A stretch of 64,000 nt of DNA from Paraclostridium tenue (GCF_015668515.1 NZ_JADPFO010000008.1:17996-81995), one strand, 5' to 3'. Positions 46,169 to 57,833 are shown, counted from the first letter of the stretch. Notes: generated by a model not told the origin, from the sequence alone. Numbers and translations: made by a program.

Positions 46169-46870
46169 GTGAGTCAAGCTAGATTTATTCTATATCTTGG
46201 GAACTTTAAACTAAGTGATACTGTTATAGTAAGTTGGTTAATACTAGCAGGTCTTGCTTTAGCATCTTACTTATTAACTAGAAACTTAAAAAAGGTTCCA
46301 ACTAGTAAAGTACAAGTATTTTTAGAAATCGCAGTAGGTGGATTTGATAAGTTTGTAAAAACTACCATGGGACCAGCTGCAATAAAAGAATTACCTTTTA
46401 TGGTACCATATTTAGGAAGTTTATTCCTATTCTTTGCAGTGTCAAACCTTATAGGACTATTAGGATTTAGATCACCTACAACAGATTTAGACACTACTTT
46501 AGCATGGGCATTAATAACATTCTTTATGATTTATTATGCAGGTGTTAAGAAGAAGGGTATGGCAACATTTAAAGAATTAATGGAGCCAATACCATTCATG
46601 TTACCACTTAATATAATAGGTGAATTAGCAAAACCTATATCATTAAGTTTCCGTCCATTCGGTAACATATTAGGTGGATCTGTTATAATGGCATTGTTAT
46701 ATCAATTCTTAGGATTTGTATCAACGTCATTAACAGGAATCAACATACCTTTTGGACAATTAATAATACCAGTGCCACTACATTTATACTTTGATATGTT
46801 TGCAGGGTTATTACAAGCGTTCATATTTATAATGCTTACAATGGTATTTGTATCAAGTGCTACAGAGTAA
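46169..46870 (+). CDS. atpB: ATP synthase subunit a
   Basis: 233 aa, GTG start after AAGGAGG. Five or six membrane helices. The essential Arg is in AKPISLSFRPFGNILGG, and the C-terminal helix has PLHLYFDMFAGLLQAFIF. Forms the two ion half-channels next to the c ring. The common RLFGN is RPFGN here. Its preferred ion is inferred from the c subunit (see atpE). Confidence 0.95.
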   Translation: MSQARFILYLGNFKLSDTVIVSWLILAGLALASYLLTRNLKKVPTSKVQVFLEIAVGGFDKFVKTTMGPAAIKELPFMVPYLGSLFLFFAVSNLIGLLGFRSPTTDLDTTLAWALITFFMIYYAGVKKKGMATFKELMEPIPFMLPLNIIGELAKPISLSFRPFGNILGGSVIMALLYQFLGFVSTSLTGINIPFGQLIIPVPLHLYFDMFAGLLQAFIFIMLTMVFVSSATE

Positions 46871-46899
46871 TTGATATGTTAATAAAAAAAATAATATAA

Positions 46900-47184
<285 letters not shown>

Positions 47185-47210
47185 GATAATAAAGTTAAGT
47201 CATTATAACT

Positions 47211-47232
47211 AGGAGGTGGGAAACCATCTCCT
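47211..47232 (+). other. Intercistronic stem with GAAA loop between atpE and atpF
   Basis: AGGAGGTGG (47211-47219) pairs with CCATCTCCT (47224-47232), one G-U pair, loop GAAA (GNRA class). No T-tract. It would hide an AGGAGG sequence that leads no gene, and could stabilise the atpE message, whose product is needed in many copies. Confidence 0.65.
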
Positions 47233-47269
47233 AATTACGAATTGCGATTAGTAGAAAGGAGGAATAAGG

Positions 47270-47773
47270 ATGTTTGAATTAAAACCACTAATTGGAGTAT
47301 CTTATGAACTTATATTCCAATTAATAAATACATTCTTAGTGTTTGTAATTTTAAAGAAACTTTTATTTAAACCTGTTTTAGGGATAATAGAAGCAAGAGA
47401 AAAAGAAATTCAAACAAACTTAGCTCAAGGAGAAAGAACTAAAGCTGAGGGTGAAGAATTCAAAAAAGAATACGAAGAAAAGTTAAGTTCTGCTAAAGAA
47501 CAAGGACAAGAAATAATAAAACAAGCTACTTTAAGAGCAGAACAAAAGTCAGAGGAAATAGTATCTACAGCTAAAAACGAAGCTACAAGCATAAAAGAAA
47601 AAGCTAGTAAAGATATAGCACAAGAAAGACAAAAAGTTATGAACGAAGTTAAAGATGATATATCTTCAATAGCTTTACTTGCAGCATCTAAGGTTATAGA
47701 AAGTGACCTAGATAAGTCTAAGCATGAAAAGCTAATAAATGACTTTATAAAAGAGGTAGGCGAGGCTCAATGA
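47270..47773 (+). CDS. atpF: ATP synthase subunit b
   Basis: 167 aa. One N-terminal membrane helix (about 12-30) and a long charged coiled coil; FKPVLGIIEAREKEI is the usual hinge. Peripheral stalk between Fo and F1. AAAGGAGGAATAAGG precedes the ATG. It overlaps atpH by ATGA. Confidence 0.96.
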   Translation: MFELKPLIGVSYELIFQLINTFLVFVILKKLLFKPVLGIIEAREKEIQTNLAQGERTKAEGEEFKKEYEEKLSSAKEQGQEIIKQATLRAEQKSEEIVSTAKNEATSIKEKASKDIAQERQKVMNEVKDDISSIALLAASKVIESDLDKSKHEKLINDFIKEVGEAQ

Positions 47774-48312
47774 TAAATATAATTGCTAGCAGATACGCTG
47801 AAGCCTTATTCCAAGTTGGAGAAGAATCAAACTCAACTGAAAAGCTATATAATGAGCTAAAGGCTGTAGTAGATATAATAAATGTAAATAAAGAATTTTC
47901 AAATATATTAAAATCTCCGATTGTATCAAAAGAAGAGAAAAAGACTTTAATAACTAATATATTTGGATCAACATTAGATAATGAAATGTTAAATTTCATG
48001 AAAATATTAGCAGATAAAGATAGATTAAATTTATTAGCTAATATGGAAGAAGCGTTTAAAGCTTTATTAAATGATAAAAATAATATCTTAGAAGGAGTTG
48101 CTATAACAGCAGTTCCTATGAACGAAGGCGAAGTTAATGAACTTCAAGCTAAACTTTCAGCTAAGTACAATAAAACAGTTGTTTTACAAAATGAAGTAGA
48201 TAAGTCTATATTAGGAGGAGTACTAGTTAGACTTGGAAACGAAGAGATAGATGGAACAGTTAAAAATCGTTTAGATAAAATGAAAGAACAACTATCTCAA
48301 GTAATATCTTAG
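47770..48312 (+). CDS. atpH: ATP synthase subunit delta
   Basis: 180 aa. IASRYAEALFQVGEE start and C-terminal DKSILGGVLVRLGNEEIDGTVKNRLD, both family signatures. Links the peripheral stalk to the top of F1. Start overlaps the atpF stop, so the two are coupled. Confidence 0.96.
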   Translation: MINIIASRYAEALFQVGEESNSTEKLYNELKAVVDIINVNKEFSNILKSPIVSKEEKKTLITNIFGSTLDNEMLNFMKILADKDRLNLLANMEEAFKALLNDKNNILEGVAITAVPMNEGEVNELQAKLSAKYNKTVVLQNEVDKSILGGVLVRLGNEEIDGTVKNRLDKMKEQLSQVIS

Positions 48313-48327
48313 GAGGGCGGTGAACCC

Positions 48328-49830
48328 ATGAATTTAAGACCAGAAGAAATAAGTGCTATAATAAAAGAGCAAATAAAAAGCTACGAAAATAAAGTAGAGT
48401 TAACAGATACAGGAAGTGTTTTAAAAGTTGGGGACGGTATAGCTAGTGTTTACGGACTAGAAAAAGCTATGGCTGGAGAATTATTAGAGTTCCCAGGTAA
48501 AGTATACGGAATGGCTCTTAACCTTGAAGAAGAAATGGTAGGGGCTGTTATACTAGGTGATGACTCTGGAATAAAAGAAGGAGACATCGTAAAAAGAACT
48601 GGTAATATAGTTCAAGTTCCAGTTGGTGAAGCTATGATAGGTAGAGTTGTAAACTCACTAGGACAACCAGTTGATGGAAAAGGACCTATAAATACAGATA
48701 AATTCAGACCAGTAGAATCAGAAGCTACTGGAATAATGGCTAGAAAATCAGTTCATGAGCCATTACAAACAGGAATCAAAGCTATCGATGCCATGATACC
48801 AATAGGTAAAGGACAAAGAGAGCTTGTAATAGGTGATAGACAAACAGGTAAAACATCTATATGTGTAGATACTATACTTAACCAAAAAGGTAAAGATGTT
48901 ATATGTATATATGTTGCAATAGGACAAAAGCGTTCTACTGTTTCTCAAGTTGTTAGTACATTAGAAAAAGGTGGAGCAATGGATTACACAATAGTAGTTT
49001 CTGCTACTGCATCTGAATCTGCACCACTTCAATTCTTAGCTCCATATGCAGGTGTTGCAATGGGTGAAGAATTCATGTTCAATGGAAAGCATGTATTAAT
49101 AGTATATGATGACTTAACTAAGCATGCCGTTGCATACAGAGAAATGTCATTATTACTTAAGAGACCACCAGGACGTGAAGCGTACCCAGGAGACGTATTC
49201 TACTTACACTCAAGATTACTAGAAAGAGCTGCTAAGTTATCAGATGAATTAGGAGCAGGATCAATAACTGCATTACCTATAATAGAAACTCAAGGTGGAG
49301 ACGTTTCTGCTTATATACCAACTAACGTTATATCTATAACAGACGGACAAATATACCTTGTACCAGAATTATTCTATTCAGGAATAAGACCTGCAGTTGA
49401 CCCTGGTATATCAGTTTCAAGGGTTGGTGGATCTGCTCAAATAAAATCAATGAAAAAAGTTGCTGGACCATTAAAGCTTCTTTATTCTCAATATAAAGAA
49501 CTTGCTGCATTCTCTCAATTCGGATCTGACTTAGATGAAGATACTAAGAAGAGACTTGCTCAAGGGGAAAGAATAGTTGAGGTTCTAAAACAAGGAGAAC
49601 ATCAACCTATGGAAGTTTCAAACCAAGTAATAATGGTATTTGCAGTTACAAACAACTTATTAGCAGATATACCTGTAGATAATATAAAGAGATTTGAAAC
49701 AGAATTATTAGAATTCATAGATGCTAATTACCCACAAATAGGAGAAAAAATTCTTGCAAATGAAGATTTCACTCAAGAATTAACAAACGCTATAAACGAT
49801 TTCAAAAAGAAATTTGTTATAGAAGCGTAA
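48328..49830 (+). CDS. atpA: ATP synthase subunit alpha
   Basis: 500 aa. Walker [16 protein letters not shown] (about 169-183), nucleotide-site region, arginine finger in [18 protein letters not shown]. Non-catalytic nucleotide-binding subunit of F1. AGGAGGGCGGTG precedes the ATG. Usual length. Confidence 0.98.
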   Translation: MNLRPEEISAIIKEQIKSYENKVELTDTGSVLKVGDGIASVYGLEKAMAGELLEFPGKVYGMALNLEEEMVGAVILGDDSGIKEGDIVKRTGNIVQVPVGEAMIGRVVNSLGQPVDGKGPINTDKFRPVESEATGIMARKSVHEPLQTGIKAIDAMIPIGKGQRELVIGDRQTGKTSICVDTILNQKGKDVICIYVAIGQKRSTVSQVVSTLEKGGAMDYTIVVSATASESAPLQFLAPYAGVAMGEEFMFNGKHVLIVYDDLTKHAVAYREMSLLLKRPPGREAYPGDVFYLHSRLLERAAKLSDELGAGSITALPIIETQGGDVSAYIPTNVISITDGQIYLVPELFYSGIRPAVDPGISVSRVGGSAQIKSMKKVAGPLKLLYSQYKELAAFSQFGSDLDEDTKKRLAQGERIVEVLKQGEHQPMEVSNQVIMVFAVTNNLLADIPVDNIKRFETELLEFIDANYPQIGEKILANEDFTQELTNAINDFKKKFVIEA

Positions 49831-49857
49831 TCCTTTTTAAAAAAGGAGGTAACCCAA

Positions 49858-50721
49858 TTGGCAGGAGCTGGAATGAAAGAAATCAAAACTCGTATTGCCA
49901 GTGTTGAAAATACTAAACAAATAACTAAGGCTATGGAATTAGTTGCTTCTTCTAAATTTAGAAGAGCTAAGGAAAAGGCTGAAAGTTCTAAAGCATATTT
50001 TAACACTTTAAAAGAGGCTGTACAAAATATAGCTAAAAATACGAGTGGCGTAAAAAGTGAATTTCTTAAAGAAAGAGAAGTTAAAAATAGATGTTATATA
50101 GTAATCGCTGGAGATAGAGGTCTTGCAGGAGGATACAACTCAAATGTATTTAAATCATTAGTTGCTGAAACTAAAGGATCTGAAAATGTTAAAGTTATTA
50201 CTATAGGTAAAAAAGCAAAAGAATTTGTTAGCAAAAGAAGTTTTGAATTAATAGGATCGATAGATTCTGTTGAAGGTGCTAGCTATGAAGATATAATGAA
50301 TATATCAAAATCTATAATGGATTCTTATCAAAAAGGTGATATAGATGAAGTTAAATTAATATATACAGAGTTCGTTTCTGCATTAAGTCAAGAGCCTAGA
50401 TTAGTTAAATTACTACCAGTTAGTGTAGATGCTAATAAAGGTGAAGAGAAGAAAAAAAGTGGAGCGGCAGTTCAATACTTACCTTCTCCAGACGCTGTGC
50501 TTGGATTTATAGTTCCTAAGTATGTTTCAGGAATGATATATGGTGGATTAGCTGAATCTTATGCTTCTGAACAAGCAGCAAGAAGAACAGCTATGGAATC
50601 TGCAACAGATAATGCAAATGAAATGATATCTAATTTAGAATTACAATACAATAGAGCAAGACAAGCTGCAGTTACTCAAGAAATATCTGAGATAGTTGCA
50701 GGAGCTTCTTCAGCTCAATAA
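49858..50721 (+). CDS. atpG: ATP synthase subunit gamma
   Basis: 287 aa, TTG start: AAGGAGGT (49843-49850) is 7 bases from TTG 49858 and 22 from the first ATG at 49873. MKEIKTRIASVENTKQITKAM N-terminal helix and the C-terminal ELQYNRARQAAVTQEISEIV form the rotor coiled coil. The central Rossmann part has CYIVIAGDRGLAGGYN. Confidence 0.96.
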   Translation: MAGAGMKEIKTRIASVENTKQITKAMELVASSKFRRAKEKAESSKAYFNTLKEAVQNIAKNTSGVKSEFLKEREVKNRCYIVIAGDRGLAGGYNSNVFKSLVAETKGSENVKVITIGKKAKEFVSKRSFELIGSIDSVEGASYEDIMNISKSIMDSYQKGDIDEVKLIYTEFVSALSQEPRLVKLLPVSVDANKGEEKKKSGAAVQYLPSPDAVLGFIVPKYVSGMIYGGLAESYASEQAARRTAMESATDNANEMISNLELQYNRARQAAVTQEISEIVAGASSAQ

Positions 50722-50734
50722 ATAAGGAGGTTAG

Positions 50735-52132
<1,398 letters not shown>

Positions 52133-52134
52133 TA

Positions 52135-52395
52135 ATGGCAAGCGAATTTGCGGTTAAAATTGTTACTCCTGAAAAAGTCTTCTATGAAGGTCAAACAGAA
52201 ATGATAATAGTTAGAACAACTCAAGGAGATAGAGGTATATTAAAAAACCATAGACCTTTAGTTGCTGGATTATCAGATGGTACTTTAAAGATAAAAAAAG
52301 AAGGCAAATATAAAGAAGCAAAAGTTTCTGGAGGATTCATACAAGTTGAAAAAGAACAAGCTGTTATTTTAACTGAATCTGCAGAATGGTTATAA
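52135..52395 (+). CDS. atpC: ATP synthase subunit epsilon, beta-sandwich domain only
   Basis: 86 aa against about 130-140 aa for the family. MASEFAVKIVTPEKVFYEGQ, TTQGDRGILKNHRPLVAGLS and KVSGGFIQVEKEQAVILTES form the complete N-terminal beta sandwich. The protein stops at ESAEWL and the C-terminal two-helix domain is missing. The operon terminator starts at once after the stop, so no frame can restore it. The missing part is the one that inhibits ATP hydrolysis in other bacteria. Confidence 0.95.
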   Translation: MASEFAVKIVTPEKVFYEGQTEMIIVRTTQGDRGILKNHRPLVAGLSDGTLKIKKEGKYKEAKVSGGFIQVEKEQAVILTESAEWL

Positions 52396-52428
52396 AAAAA
52401 GACTAGAGTTTAACTCTAGTCTTTTTAT
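52396..52428 (+). terminator. atp operon terminator
   Basis: AAAAAGACTAGAGT (52396-52409) pairs with ACTCTAGTCTTTTT (52413-52426). It starts directly after the atpC stop. Confidence 0.95.
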
Positions 52429-52600
52429 TTTTGCAATTTAATAACCACAATAAATGAAAATATATATAATAGTGGAACTACCAAAAAAAAATATTATGTA
52501 GTAGTATTATATTAAGCTATATAAATAAATTTAATGGTATGAATTGAATATATTTGGGTATTCGTAACAAAATAGTATTATAATAGCGATGGAGGTATCT

Positions 52601-52981
52601 ATGAATATATTGGATATCGGTATAGATATAGTAGAGATAGAAAGAGTAGAAAAAGCTTTACAAAGAAATAAAAAGTTCTTAGATAAGTTATTTACAAAAG
52701 AAGAAATTGATTATTTTAAATCAAAAGGTCTTAAGACTGAAACTATTGCTGGTAATTTCTCAGCAAAAGAAGCCATAAGTAAAGCCTTAGGTACAGGTAT
52801 AAGAAATTTTAATTTTAAAGATATAGAAATACTACGAGATAAAAAGGGTAAACCAATAGTTAAAACTTATAATAATTTAAGAAAAATTTGCATAGATTAT
52901 AATGTTTTAGAAATAAAAGTATCTATATCTCATAGTAAAAATTATGCTGTAGCAAATGCTATTGTAATGGTTAAGGAGTGA
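52601..52981 (+). CDS. acpS: Holo-[acyl-carrier-protein] synthase
   Basis: 126 aa. It attaches phosphopantetheine to ACP. GIDIVEIERVEKAL holds the Mg-binding Asp and NFSAKEAISKALGTG the Glu and Lys. GGAGGT fits ATG 52601 rather than 52589. TATAAT at 52579-52584 is a likely -10. Its end overlaps the ribosome site of the next gene. Linkage acpS-alr is common in Firmicutes. Confidence 0.95.
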   Translation: MNILDIGIDIVEIERVEKALQRNKKFLDKLFTKEEIDYFKSKGLKTETIAGNFSAKEAISKALGTGIRNFNFKDIEILRDKKGKPIVKTYNNLRKICIDYNVLEIKVSISHSKNYAVANAIVMVKE

Positions 52982-52986
52982 TAAAG

Positions 52987-53448
52987 ATGAAAAATAAAAA
53001 AGCAAAAGATATAATGACTACTAATGTCAAAGTAGCTAAAGAAACAGATACTATAAGTGATATAGCAAATATTCTTATAACAGAGAAAATAGGTGGAGTG
53101 CCTGTAGTAGATAAGGAGAATAGAGTAGTTGGAATTATATCTGAAACAGATATAATGAAAAAAGAAAAATATGTAAATCCTCCAGAATACATAACATTTT
53201 TACAAGGTATTATATATCTTAATGATTTTAAGAAAATGGAAGATGATATAAAAGATGTAGCAGCTACACAAGTAAAAGACTTAATGTCTAGAGACGTTAT
53301 AAAAGTGCATGAAGAAGATACTTTTGATGATGTCGCTAATATAATGATAAAAAAATCTGTAAATAGAGTTCCGGTAGTAGATCAAAACAATAAAATAAAA
53401 GGAATCATCTGTAGATACGATATAATAAAATCTATGTATGAAAATTAG
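52987..53448 (+). CDS. Protein with two CBS domains
   Basis: 153 aa: MKNKKAKDIMTTNVKVAKETD begins CBS 1 (about 5-60), VKDLMSRDVIKVHEEDTF begins CBS 2 (about 95-150); GGVPVVDKENRVVGIIS and NRVPVVDQNNKIKGIIC are the ligand-side strands. CBS pairs bind adenosyl compounds and sense energy state. No other domain. AAGGAG suits ATG 52987. In the acpS operon; role unknown. Confidence 0.9.
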   Translation: MKNKKAKDIMTTNVKVAKETDTISDIANILITEKIGGVPVVDKENRVVGIISETDIMKKEKYVNPPEYITFLQGIIYLNDFKKMEDDIKDVAATQVKDLMSRDVIKVHEEDTFDDVANIMIKKSVNRVPVVDQNNKIKGIICRYDIIKSMYEN

Positions 53449-53473
53449 ATTTTAAAAAATTAGGAGGTGCTTT

Positions 53474-54064
53474 GTGAAAAATAAGTGGGCTATAATTATA
53501 GTTATAGTAATTATATTTATGCCAGTTATAATAGGCTGTGAAAAAAGTAAGTCCACAAAGGAAGAAGTATATAAGGATTTTCAAAATGAAATTTCTAAGA
53601 TGAAGTCTTATAAATGCAAGGCAGATATAGAAGTTATAGGAAATAAAAATTCACAAAAATATTCTTTAATACATGAATACACTAGTCCTGATAAATTTAA
53701 ATTAAAAGTAATGGAGCCTAAACATCTAAAGGGAAAAGTAATGGAGTATAAAGGGGATAAAGTAATTGTAAGCAATCCGAACATAAAAGATAAATTAATT
53801 CTACCTAATGCAGGGCAGAACAATCAACATTTATTTGTAGGTGATTTTATAAAAAACTATCTTCAAGGGGAGGAAATAGAGGTTGAAATGAAAGGTGGGT
53901 ATTTAGTACTTACTGTACCGATACCTGGTAACACTAAATATTTCAACAAGCAGAAGCTTTTTGTAGACTCGAAAGTAAATTATCCTGCTAAATTAGAAAT
54001 ATTAGATCAAGAGGGGAATAAACGATTTTTAGTTAATTATTCTAATTTTGAGTACAAGAAATAG
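53474..54064 (+). CDS. gerS: Germination lipoprotein GerS-like
   Basis: 196 aa, GTG start after AGGAGGT. Signal peptide with lipobox VIIGC, so lipid-anchored at Cys22 or so. The rest has the pattern of LolA-fold lipoprotein-sorting proteins (SYKCKADIEVIGN, YTSPDKFKLKVMEPKHLKGK, VIVSNPNIKDK). In C. difficile gerS lies directly before alr2 and its product partners the amidase CwlD to make muramic-delta-lactam in spore cortex. The same order here supports the call. Confidence 0.8.
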   Translation: MKNKWAIIIVIVIIFMPVIIGCEKSKSTKEEVYKDFQNEISKMKSYKCKADIEVIGNKNSQKYSLIHEYTSPDKFKLKVMEPKHLKGKVMEYKGDKVIVSNPNIKDKLILPNAGQNNQHLFVGDFIKNYLQGEEIEVEMKGGYLVLTVPIPGNTKYFNKQKLFVDSKVNYPAKLEILDQEGNKRFLVNYSNFEYKK

Positions 54065-54078
54065 CAAGGAGAGACAAA

Positions 54079-55242
54079 ATGGATAAACATATAACAGCTC
54101 CTACATGGGCAGAGATAAACCTAGATAACATAAAATATAATTTAAAAAATATAAAAAATATATTAAAAGAAGATACAAAAATTTGTGGAGTAGTTAAGGC
54201 TAATGCATATGGACATGGAGCAGTACAAATATCAAAACTATTAGAAAGAGAAAAGGTAGATTATTTAGCGGTATCAAGACTTGAAGAAGGCTTAGAACTT
54301 AGACAAAATAATATAAATATACCTATATTGTGTTTAGGATATATACCAGAATGTGCTTTAGAGGAAGCTGTAGCAAATGATATAAGCTTAACTGTATTTT
54401 CTTATGAGACAGCTTTATTTATAGATGAACTATCAAAGAAACATGAAAAAATATCTAAAGTTCATATAAAGATAGACACTGGAATGGGAAGGATAGGGTT
54501 TCAGGTAAATGAAGATTCTATAAACGAAATATCTAAGATAGATAAGCTTGAGAACATAAATATAGAAGGTATATATACTCATTTTGCTACGGCTGATGAA
54601 AAAGACAAAGGGTATATGCTTAATCAAGTAAATAAATACAATATAGTAATTAAGAAATTAGATGAGATAGGTATAGATATTCCAATTAAACATGTCTCAA
54701 ATAGTGCAGCTACTATGGAATGCAATGATCTAAATTTCAATATGGTTAGATGTGGAATTATACTTTATGGGCATTATCCTTCAGATGAAGTAAATAAAGA
54801 TATAATTAAGCTTAAGCCAGCTATGACATTAAAAACAAGAATAGCTCATATAAAAGAGTTAGAAAAAGATTCAGGAATAAGTTATGGAATTAAGTATATA
54901 ACTAATTCTAAAGAGAAAATAGCTACAATACCTATAGGATATGCTGATGGATTTACAAGAATGCAAAAAAATCCTAGGGTTTATATAAAAGGGGAAGAAT
55001 TTGATGTCGTAGGAAGAATTTGTATGGATCAATGTATGGTAAAAATAGATAAAGATATAGACATAAAAGTCGATGATGAGGTTATAATATTTTCAGAGAA
55101 CGAAAATCAATGTATAGAAAAAATAGCTGATGACTTAGGGACAATAAATTATGAGATTCTATGCATGATTTCAAGGAGAGTTGAACGTGTTTATATGGAA
55201 GGAAATGTAATTGTACAACAATATAATTATTTGGTAAAATAA
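54079..55242 (+). CDS. alr: Alanine racemase
   Basis: 387 aa, fold type III PLP enzyme. GVVKANAYGHGAVQISKLL has the PLP Lys; GRICMDQCMVKID and ISYGIKYI with YADGF carry the second catalytic region (Tyr). Supplies D-Ala for peptidoglycan; the C. difficile homologue after gerS is alr2. AAGGAGAG precedes the ATG. mazEF follows. Confidence 0.96.
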   Translation: MDKHITAPTWAEINLDNIKYNLKNIKNILKEDTKICGVVKANAYGHGAVQISKLLEREKVDYLAVSRLEEGLELRQNNINIPILCLGYIPECALEEAVANDISLTVFSYETALFIDELSKKHEKISKVHIKIDTGMGRIGFQVNEDSINEISKIDKLENINIEGIYTHFATADEKDKGYMLNQVNKYNIVIKKLDEIGIDIPIKHVSNSAATMECNDLNFNMVRCGIILYGHYPSDEVNKDIIKLKPAMTLKTRIAHIKELEKDSGISYGIKYITNSKEKIATIPIGYADGFTRMQKNPRVYIKGEEFDVVGRICMDQCMVKIDKDIDIKVDDEVIIFSENENQCIEKIADDLGTINYEILCMISRRVERVYMEGNVIVQQYNYLVK

Positions 55243-55272
55243 AGATGATAGTATACCCTAGGAGGCGATTTT

Positions 55273-55557
55273 GTGCACAATATGAGTAAAGAAAAAATTG
55301 TGTTTACTTTACCTGATTCTCTTATTTCCGAAGTAGATCACATAGTTCAAATAGAGAATACTAATAGAGAAGATTTTGCAAAAGCTGCTTTTCAATTCTA
55401 CATCACACAAAAGAAAAAATTTGACCTAAAAGAAACAATGATAAAAGGGTATAAAGAAATGGGTCAAATAAATTTAACTTTAGCCGAGCTAGGAATGACA
55501 AATGAGGTATCTTCTGATGATAACCTTGAAGGGATTATAGCTCAAGGTGAGTTTTAA
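55273..55557 (+). CDS. mazE: MazE-type antitoxin (ribbon-helix-helix)
   Basis: 94 aa, GTG start: GGAGGCG (55261-55267) is 7 bases from it, while ATG 55282 is 16 away. [19 protein letters not shown] is the ribbon-helix-helix DNA-binding unit, as in B. subtilis NdoAI, not the AbrB fold of E. coli MazE. The C terminus binds toxin. Overlaps mazF by 11 bases, so the pair is coupled. Confidence 0.88.
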   Translation: MHNMSKEKIVFTLPDSLISEVDHIVQIENTNREDFAKAAFQFYITQKKKFDLKETMIKGYKEMGQINLTLAELGMTNEVSSDDNLEGIIAQGEF

Positions 55558-55912
55558 TAATTTAGATATAAAACGCGGACATTTATATTATGCTGATTTA
55601 AGCCCTGTTGTTGGATCTGAACAAGGTGGTATAAGACCGGTATTAATTATTCAAAATGATATAGGGAACAAGTACAGTCCAACCGTTATTGTCGCAGCTA
55701 TAACATCGCAGATAAATAAGGCTAAATTACCTACTCATATAGAAATAAGTTCTAATGAGTACGGGCTTAATAAAGATTCCGTTATTCTCTTGGAGCAAAT
55801 AAGAACAATAGATAAAAAAAGATTAAGAGAGAAAATAGGTTATCTAGATCAAAGTATGATGGAAAAAGTAAATAATAGTTTACAAATAAGTTTAGGATTA
55901 TTTCAAATTTAA
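55547..55912 (+). CDS. mazF: mRNA interferase MazF/NdoA
   Basis: 121 aa, GTG start inside maz[42 protein letters not shown] and [17 protein letters not shown] are MazF motifs, with the catalytic Arg and Thr of this family. Cuts mRNA at short sites (UACAU in B. subtilis). Linked to alr in many Firmicutes. No clear ribosome site of its own, in line with translational coupling. Confidence 0.94.
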   Translation: MSFNNLDIKRGHLYYADLSPVVGSEQGGIRPVLIIQNDIGNKYSPTVIVAAITSQINKAKLPTHIEISSNEYGLNKDSVILLEQIRTIDKKRLREKIGYLDQSMMEKVNNSLQISLGLFQI

Positions 55913-55986
55913 TTAAATTATTGGTATATGTAGTAGATATATCGATAATTTTTTTTTGTAAATTTAAGCAAAAAAAATACAAAAAG

Positions 55987-55995
55987 TGATATAAT
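55987..55995 (+). promoter_or_regulatory. Extended -10 promoter of the transketolase genes
   Basis: TGATATAAT is a perfect extended -10 (TGnTATAAT). The -35 region is poor, which extended -10 promoters tolerate. About 75-nt leader. The rest of the 165-bp gap after mazF is AT-rich with no feature. Confidence 0.5.
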
Positions 55996-56077
55996 AATAT
56001 GGAATTAGTATGGTACACTTGCAAAGTACATAATATAGAGACAGTAGTTTTACTCATAAATATAAGGAGGTAATTAC

Positions 56078-56905
56078 ATGAGAGACCATAAAGTATTAAA
56101 TGGAATTGCACGTAACATAAGAAAAGATATAGTTACTATGATACATGGTTCTAAGTCTGGACATCCTGGAGGATCATTATCTGCAGTTGAGATATTAACA
56201 TCACTTTACTTTGATGAAATGAACGTAGATGCAAGAAGTCCAAAAATGGAGGATAGAGATAGATTTGTACTATCAAAAGGCCATGCAGCTCCAGTTTTAT
56301 ATGCAACACTAGCAGAAAAGGGTTACTTTGATAAAAAAGAGTTAAATTCATTAAGAAAAATGGGAGCTATGTTACAAGGGCATCCAGATATGAAAGGTAC
56401 TCCTGGAGTTGAGATGTCTACTGGTTCTTTAGGACAAGGTTTTTCTGTGGCTTGCGGTATGGCAATGGCATCTAAACTAGATAATGCACCATGGAGAGTT
56501 TATACTTTACTTGGAGATGGAGAAGTTCAAGAAGGGATAGTTTGGGAAGCTGCAATGAGTGCTGCTCATTACAAATTAGATAATTTAGTAGCGTTCCTAG
56601 ATTATAATGGTTTACAAATAGATGGAGAAGTAGAAAAAGTTATGAATATAGGTCCTATAATGGATAAGTTCAAAAGTTTTGGATGGAACGTTATAGAAAT
56701 AGATGGTCATGACTTTGATCAAATATTTGCAGCTCTTGATATGGCAAGAGAAACAGTAGGTAAACCTACTATGATAATAGCTAAGACTGTAAAAGGTAAA
56801 GGTGTATCATTTATGGAGAATAATGCTTCTTGGCATGGAACAGCTCCAACTGATAGTGATTTAGAAAAAGCTTTAGCTGAATTAGGAGGTGCGGATAATG
56901 AGTAA
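56078..56905 (+). CDS. Transketolase, N-terminal subunit
   Basis: 275 aa. Thiamine diphosphate-binding PP domain: [14 protein letters not shown], the [16 protein letters not shown] motif (metal-ThDP) and [16 protein letters not shown]. The usual single transketolase is split in two here, as in many clostridia and archaea. AAGGAGGT precedes the ATG. Overlaps the C-terminal subunit gene by 8 bases. Confidence 0.95.
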   Translation: MRDHKVLNGIARNIRKDIVTMIHGSKSGHPGGSLSAVEILTSLYFDEMNVDARSPKMEDRDRFVLSKGHAAPVLYATLAEKGYFDKKELNSLRKMGAMLQGHPDMKGTPGVEMSTGSLGQGFSVACGMAMASKLDNAPWRVYTLLGDGEVQEGIVWEAAMSAAHYKLDNLVAFLDYNGLQIDGEVEKVMNIGPIMDKFKSFGWNVIEIDGHDFDQIFAALDMARETVGKPTMIIAKTVKGKGVSFMENNASWHGTAPTDSDLEKALAELGGADNE

Positions 56906-57833
56906 TATAGCAACTAGAGAAGCATATGGAAAAGCCCTAGTTAAATTAGGACAAGTAAATGATAATGTGGTTGTTTTAGATGCAGATTTATCTAAATCTA
57001 CGAAGACAAATGACTTCTTAAAAGCATTTCCAGATAGATTCTTTAATATGGGAATAGCAGAACAAAATTTAATAGGTGCCGCTTGTGGTTTTGCAGCAGC
57101 AGGGAAAATACCTTTTGCAAGTAGTTTTGCGATGTTTGCAACAGGAAGAGCTTTCGAAATAATAAGAAACTCTGCTTGCTACCCTAAATTAAATGTAAAA
57201 GTATGTGCTACACATGCAGGTGTAACAGTTGGTGAAGATGGAGCATCTCATCAAAGTGTTGAAGATATAGCTATAATGAGAGCTATACCTAATATGACTG
57301 TTATAGTTCCAGCTGATGGAGTTGAAACTGAACAAGTTATATTTGAAGTAGCTAAGTACAATGGACCAGTATACGTAAGACTTGGTAGATCTGCAGTTCC
57401 GACTATATTTGATGAAAACTATAAGTTTGAAATCGGTAAAGGTATAGTTGTAAGAGAAGGAAATGATGCTACTATAATAGCTTGTGGAATAATGGTTAAT
57501 GAAGCTATAATGGCACATGAACAATTAAAGTCTGAAGGTATAAATGTTAGAGTTATAAATATGCCTACAATAAAACCTATAGACAAAGAATTAATATTAA
57601 ATGCAGCTAAAGAAACTAAAGTTATAGTTACAGCTGAAGAGCATAATATAATAGGTGGACTTGGATCTGCAGTTAGTGAAGTTGTTTCTGAAGAATGTCC
57701 TGTTATAGTTAAAAAAGTTGGAGTTAAGGATGTATTTGGACAATCAGGTACTCCAAAAGAGCTTTTAAAAGCATATGGATTAACTTCTGAAGATATAGTT
57801 AATAGTGTAAAAGAAGCTATAGCTAAGAAATAG
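56898..57833 (+). CDS. Transketolase, C-terminal subunit
   Basis: 311 aa. Pyrimidine-binding domain plus C-terminal domain: [51 protein letters not shown] (catalytic Glu). AGGAGGTG at 56884-56891 fits ATG 56898; ATG overlap with the previous gene allows coupling. Together with tal and rpiB completes non-oxidative pentose phosphate chemistry. Confidence 0.95.
   Translation: MSNIATREAYGKALVKLGQVNDNVVVLDADLSKSTKTNDFLKAFPDRFFNMGIAEQNLIGAACGFAAAGKIPFASSFAMFATGRAFEIIRNSACYPKLNVKVCATHAGVTVGEDGASHQSVEDIAIMRAIPNMTVIVPADGVETEQVIFEVAKYNGPVYVRLGRSAVPTIFDENYKFEIGKGIVVREGNDATIIACGIMVNEAIMAHEQLKSEGINVRVINMPTIKPIDKELILNAAKETKVIVTAEEHNIIGGLGSAVSEVVSEECPVIVKKVGVKDVFGQSGTPKELLKAYGLTSEDIVNSVKEAIAKK

Noticed and set aside
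52396..52430. Frameshift as the cause of the short atpC
   Set aside because: All three frames after the stop run straight into the terminator hairpin and none encodes a helical domain.
55273..55912. mazEF as a mobile or plasmid-type toxin-antitoxin module
   Set aside because: It is tightly joined to alr in the order known from many Firmicute chromosomes, with no repeats or mobile genes around.
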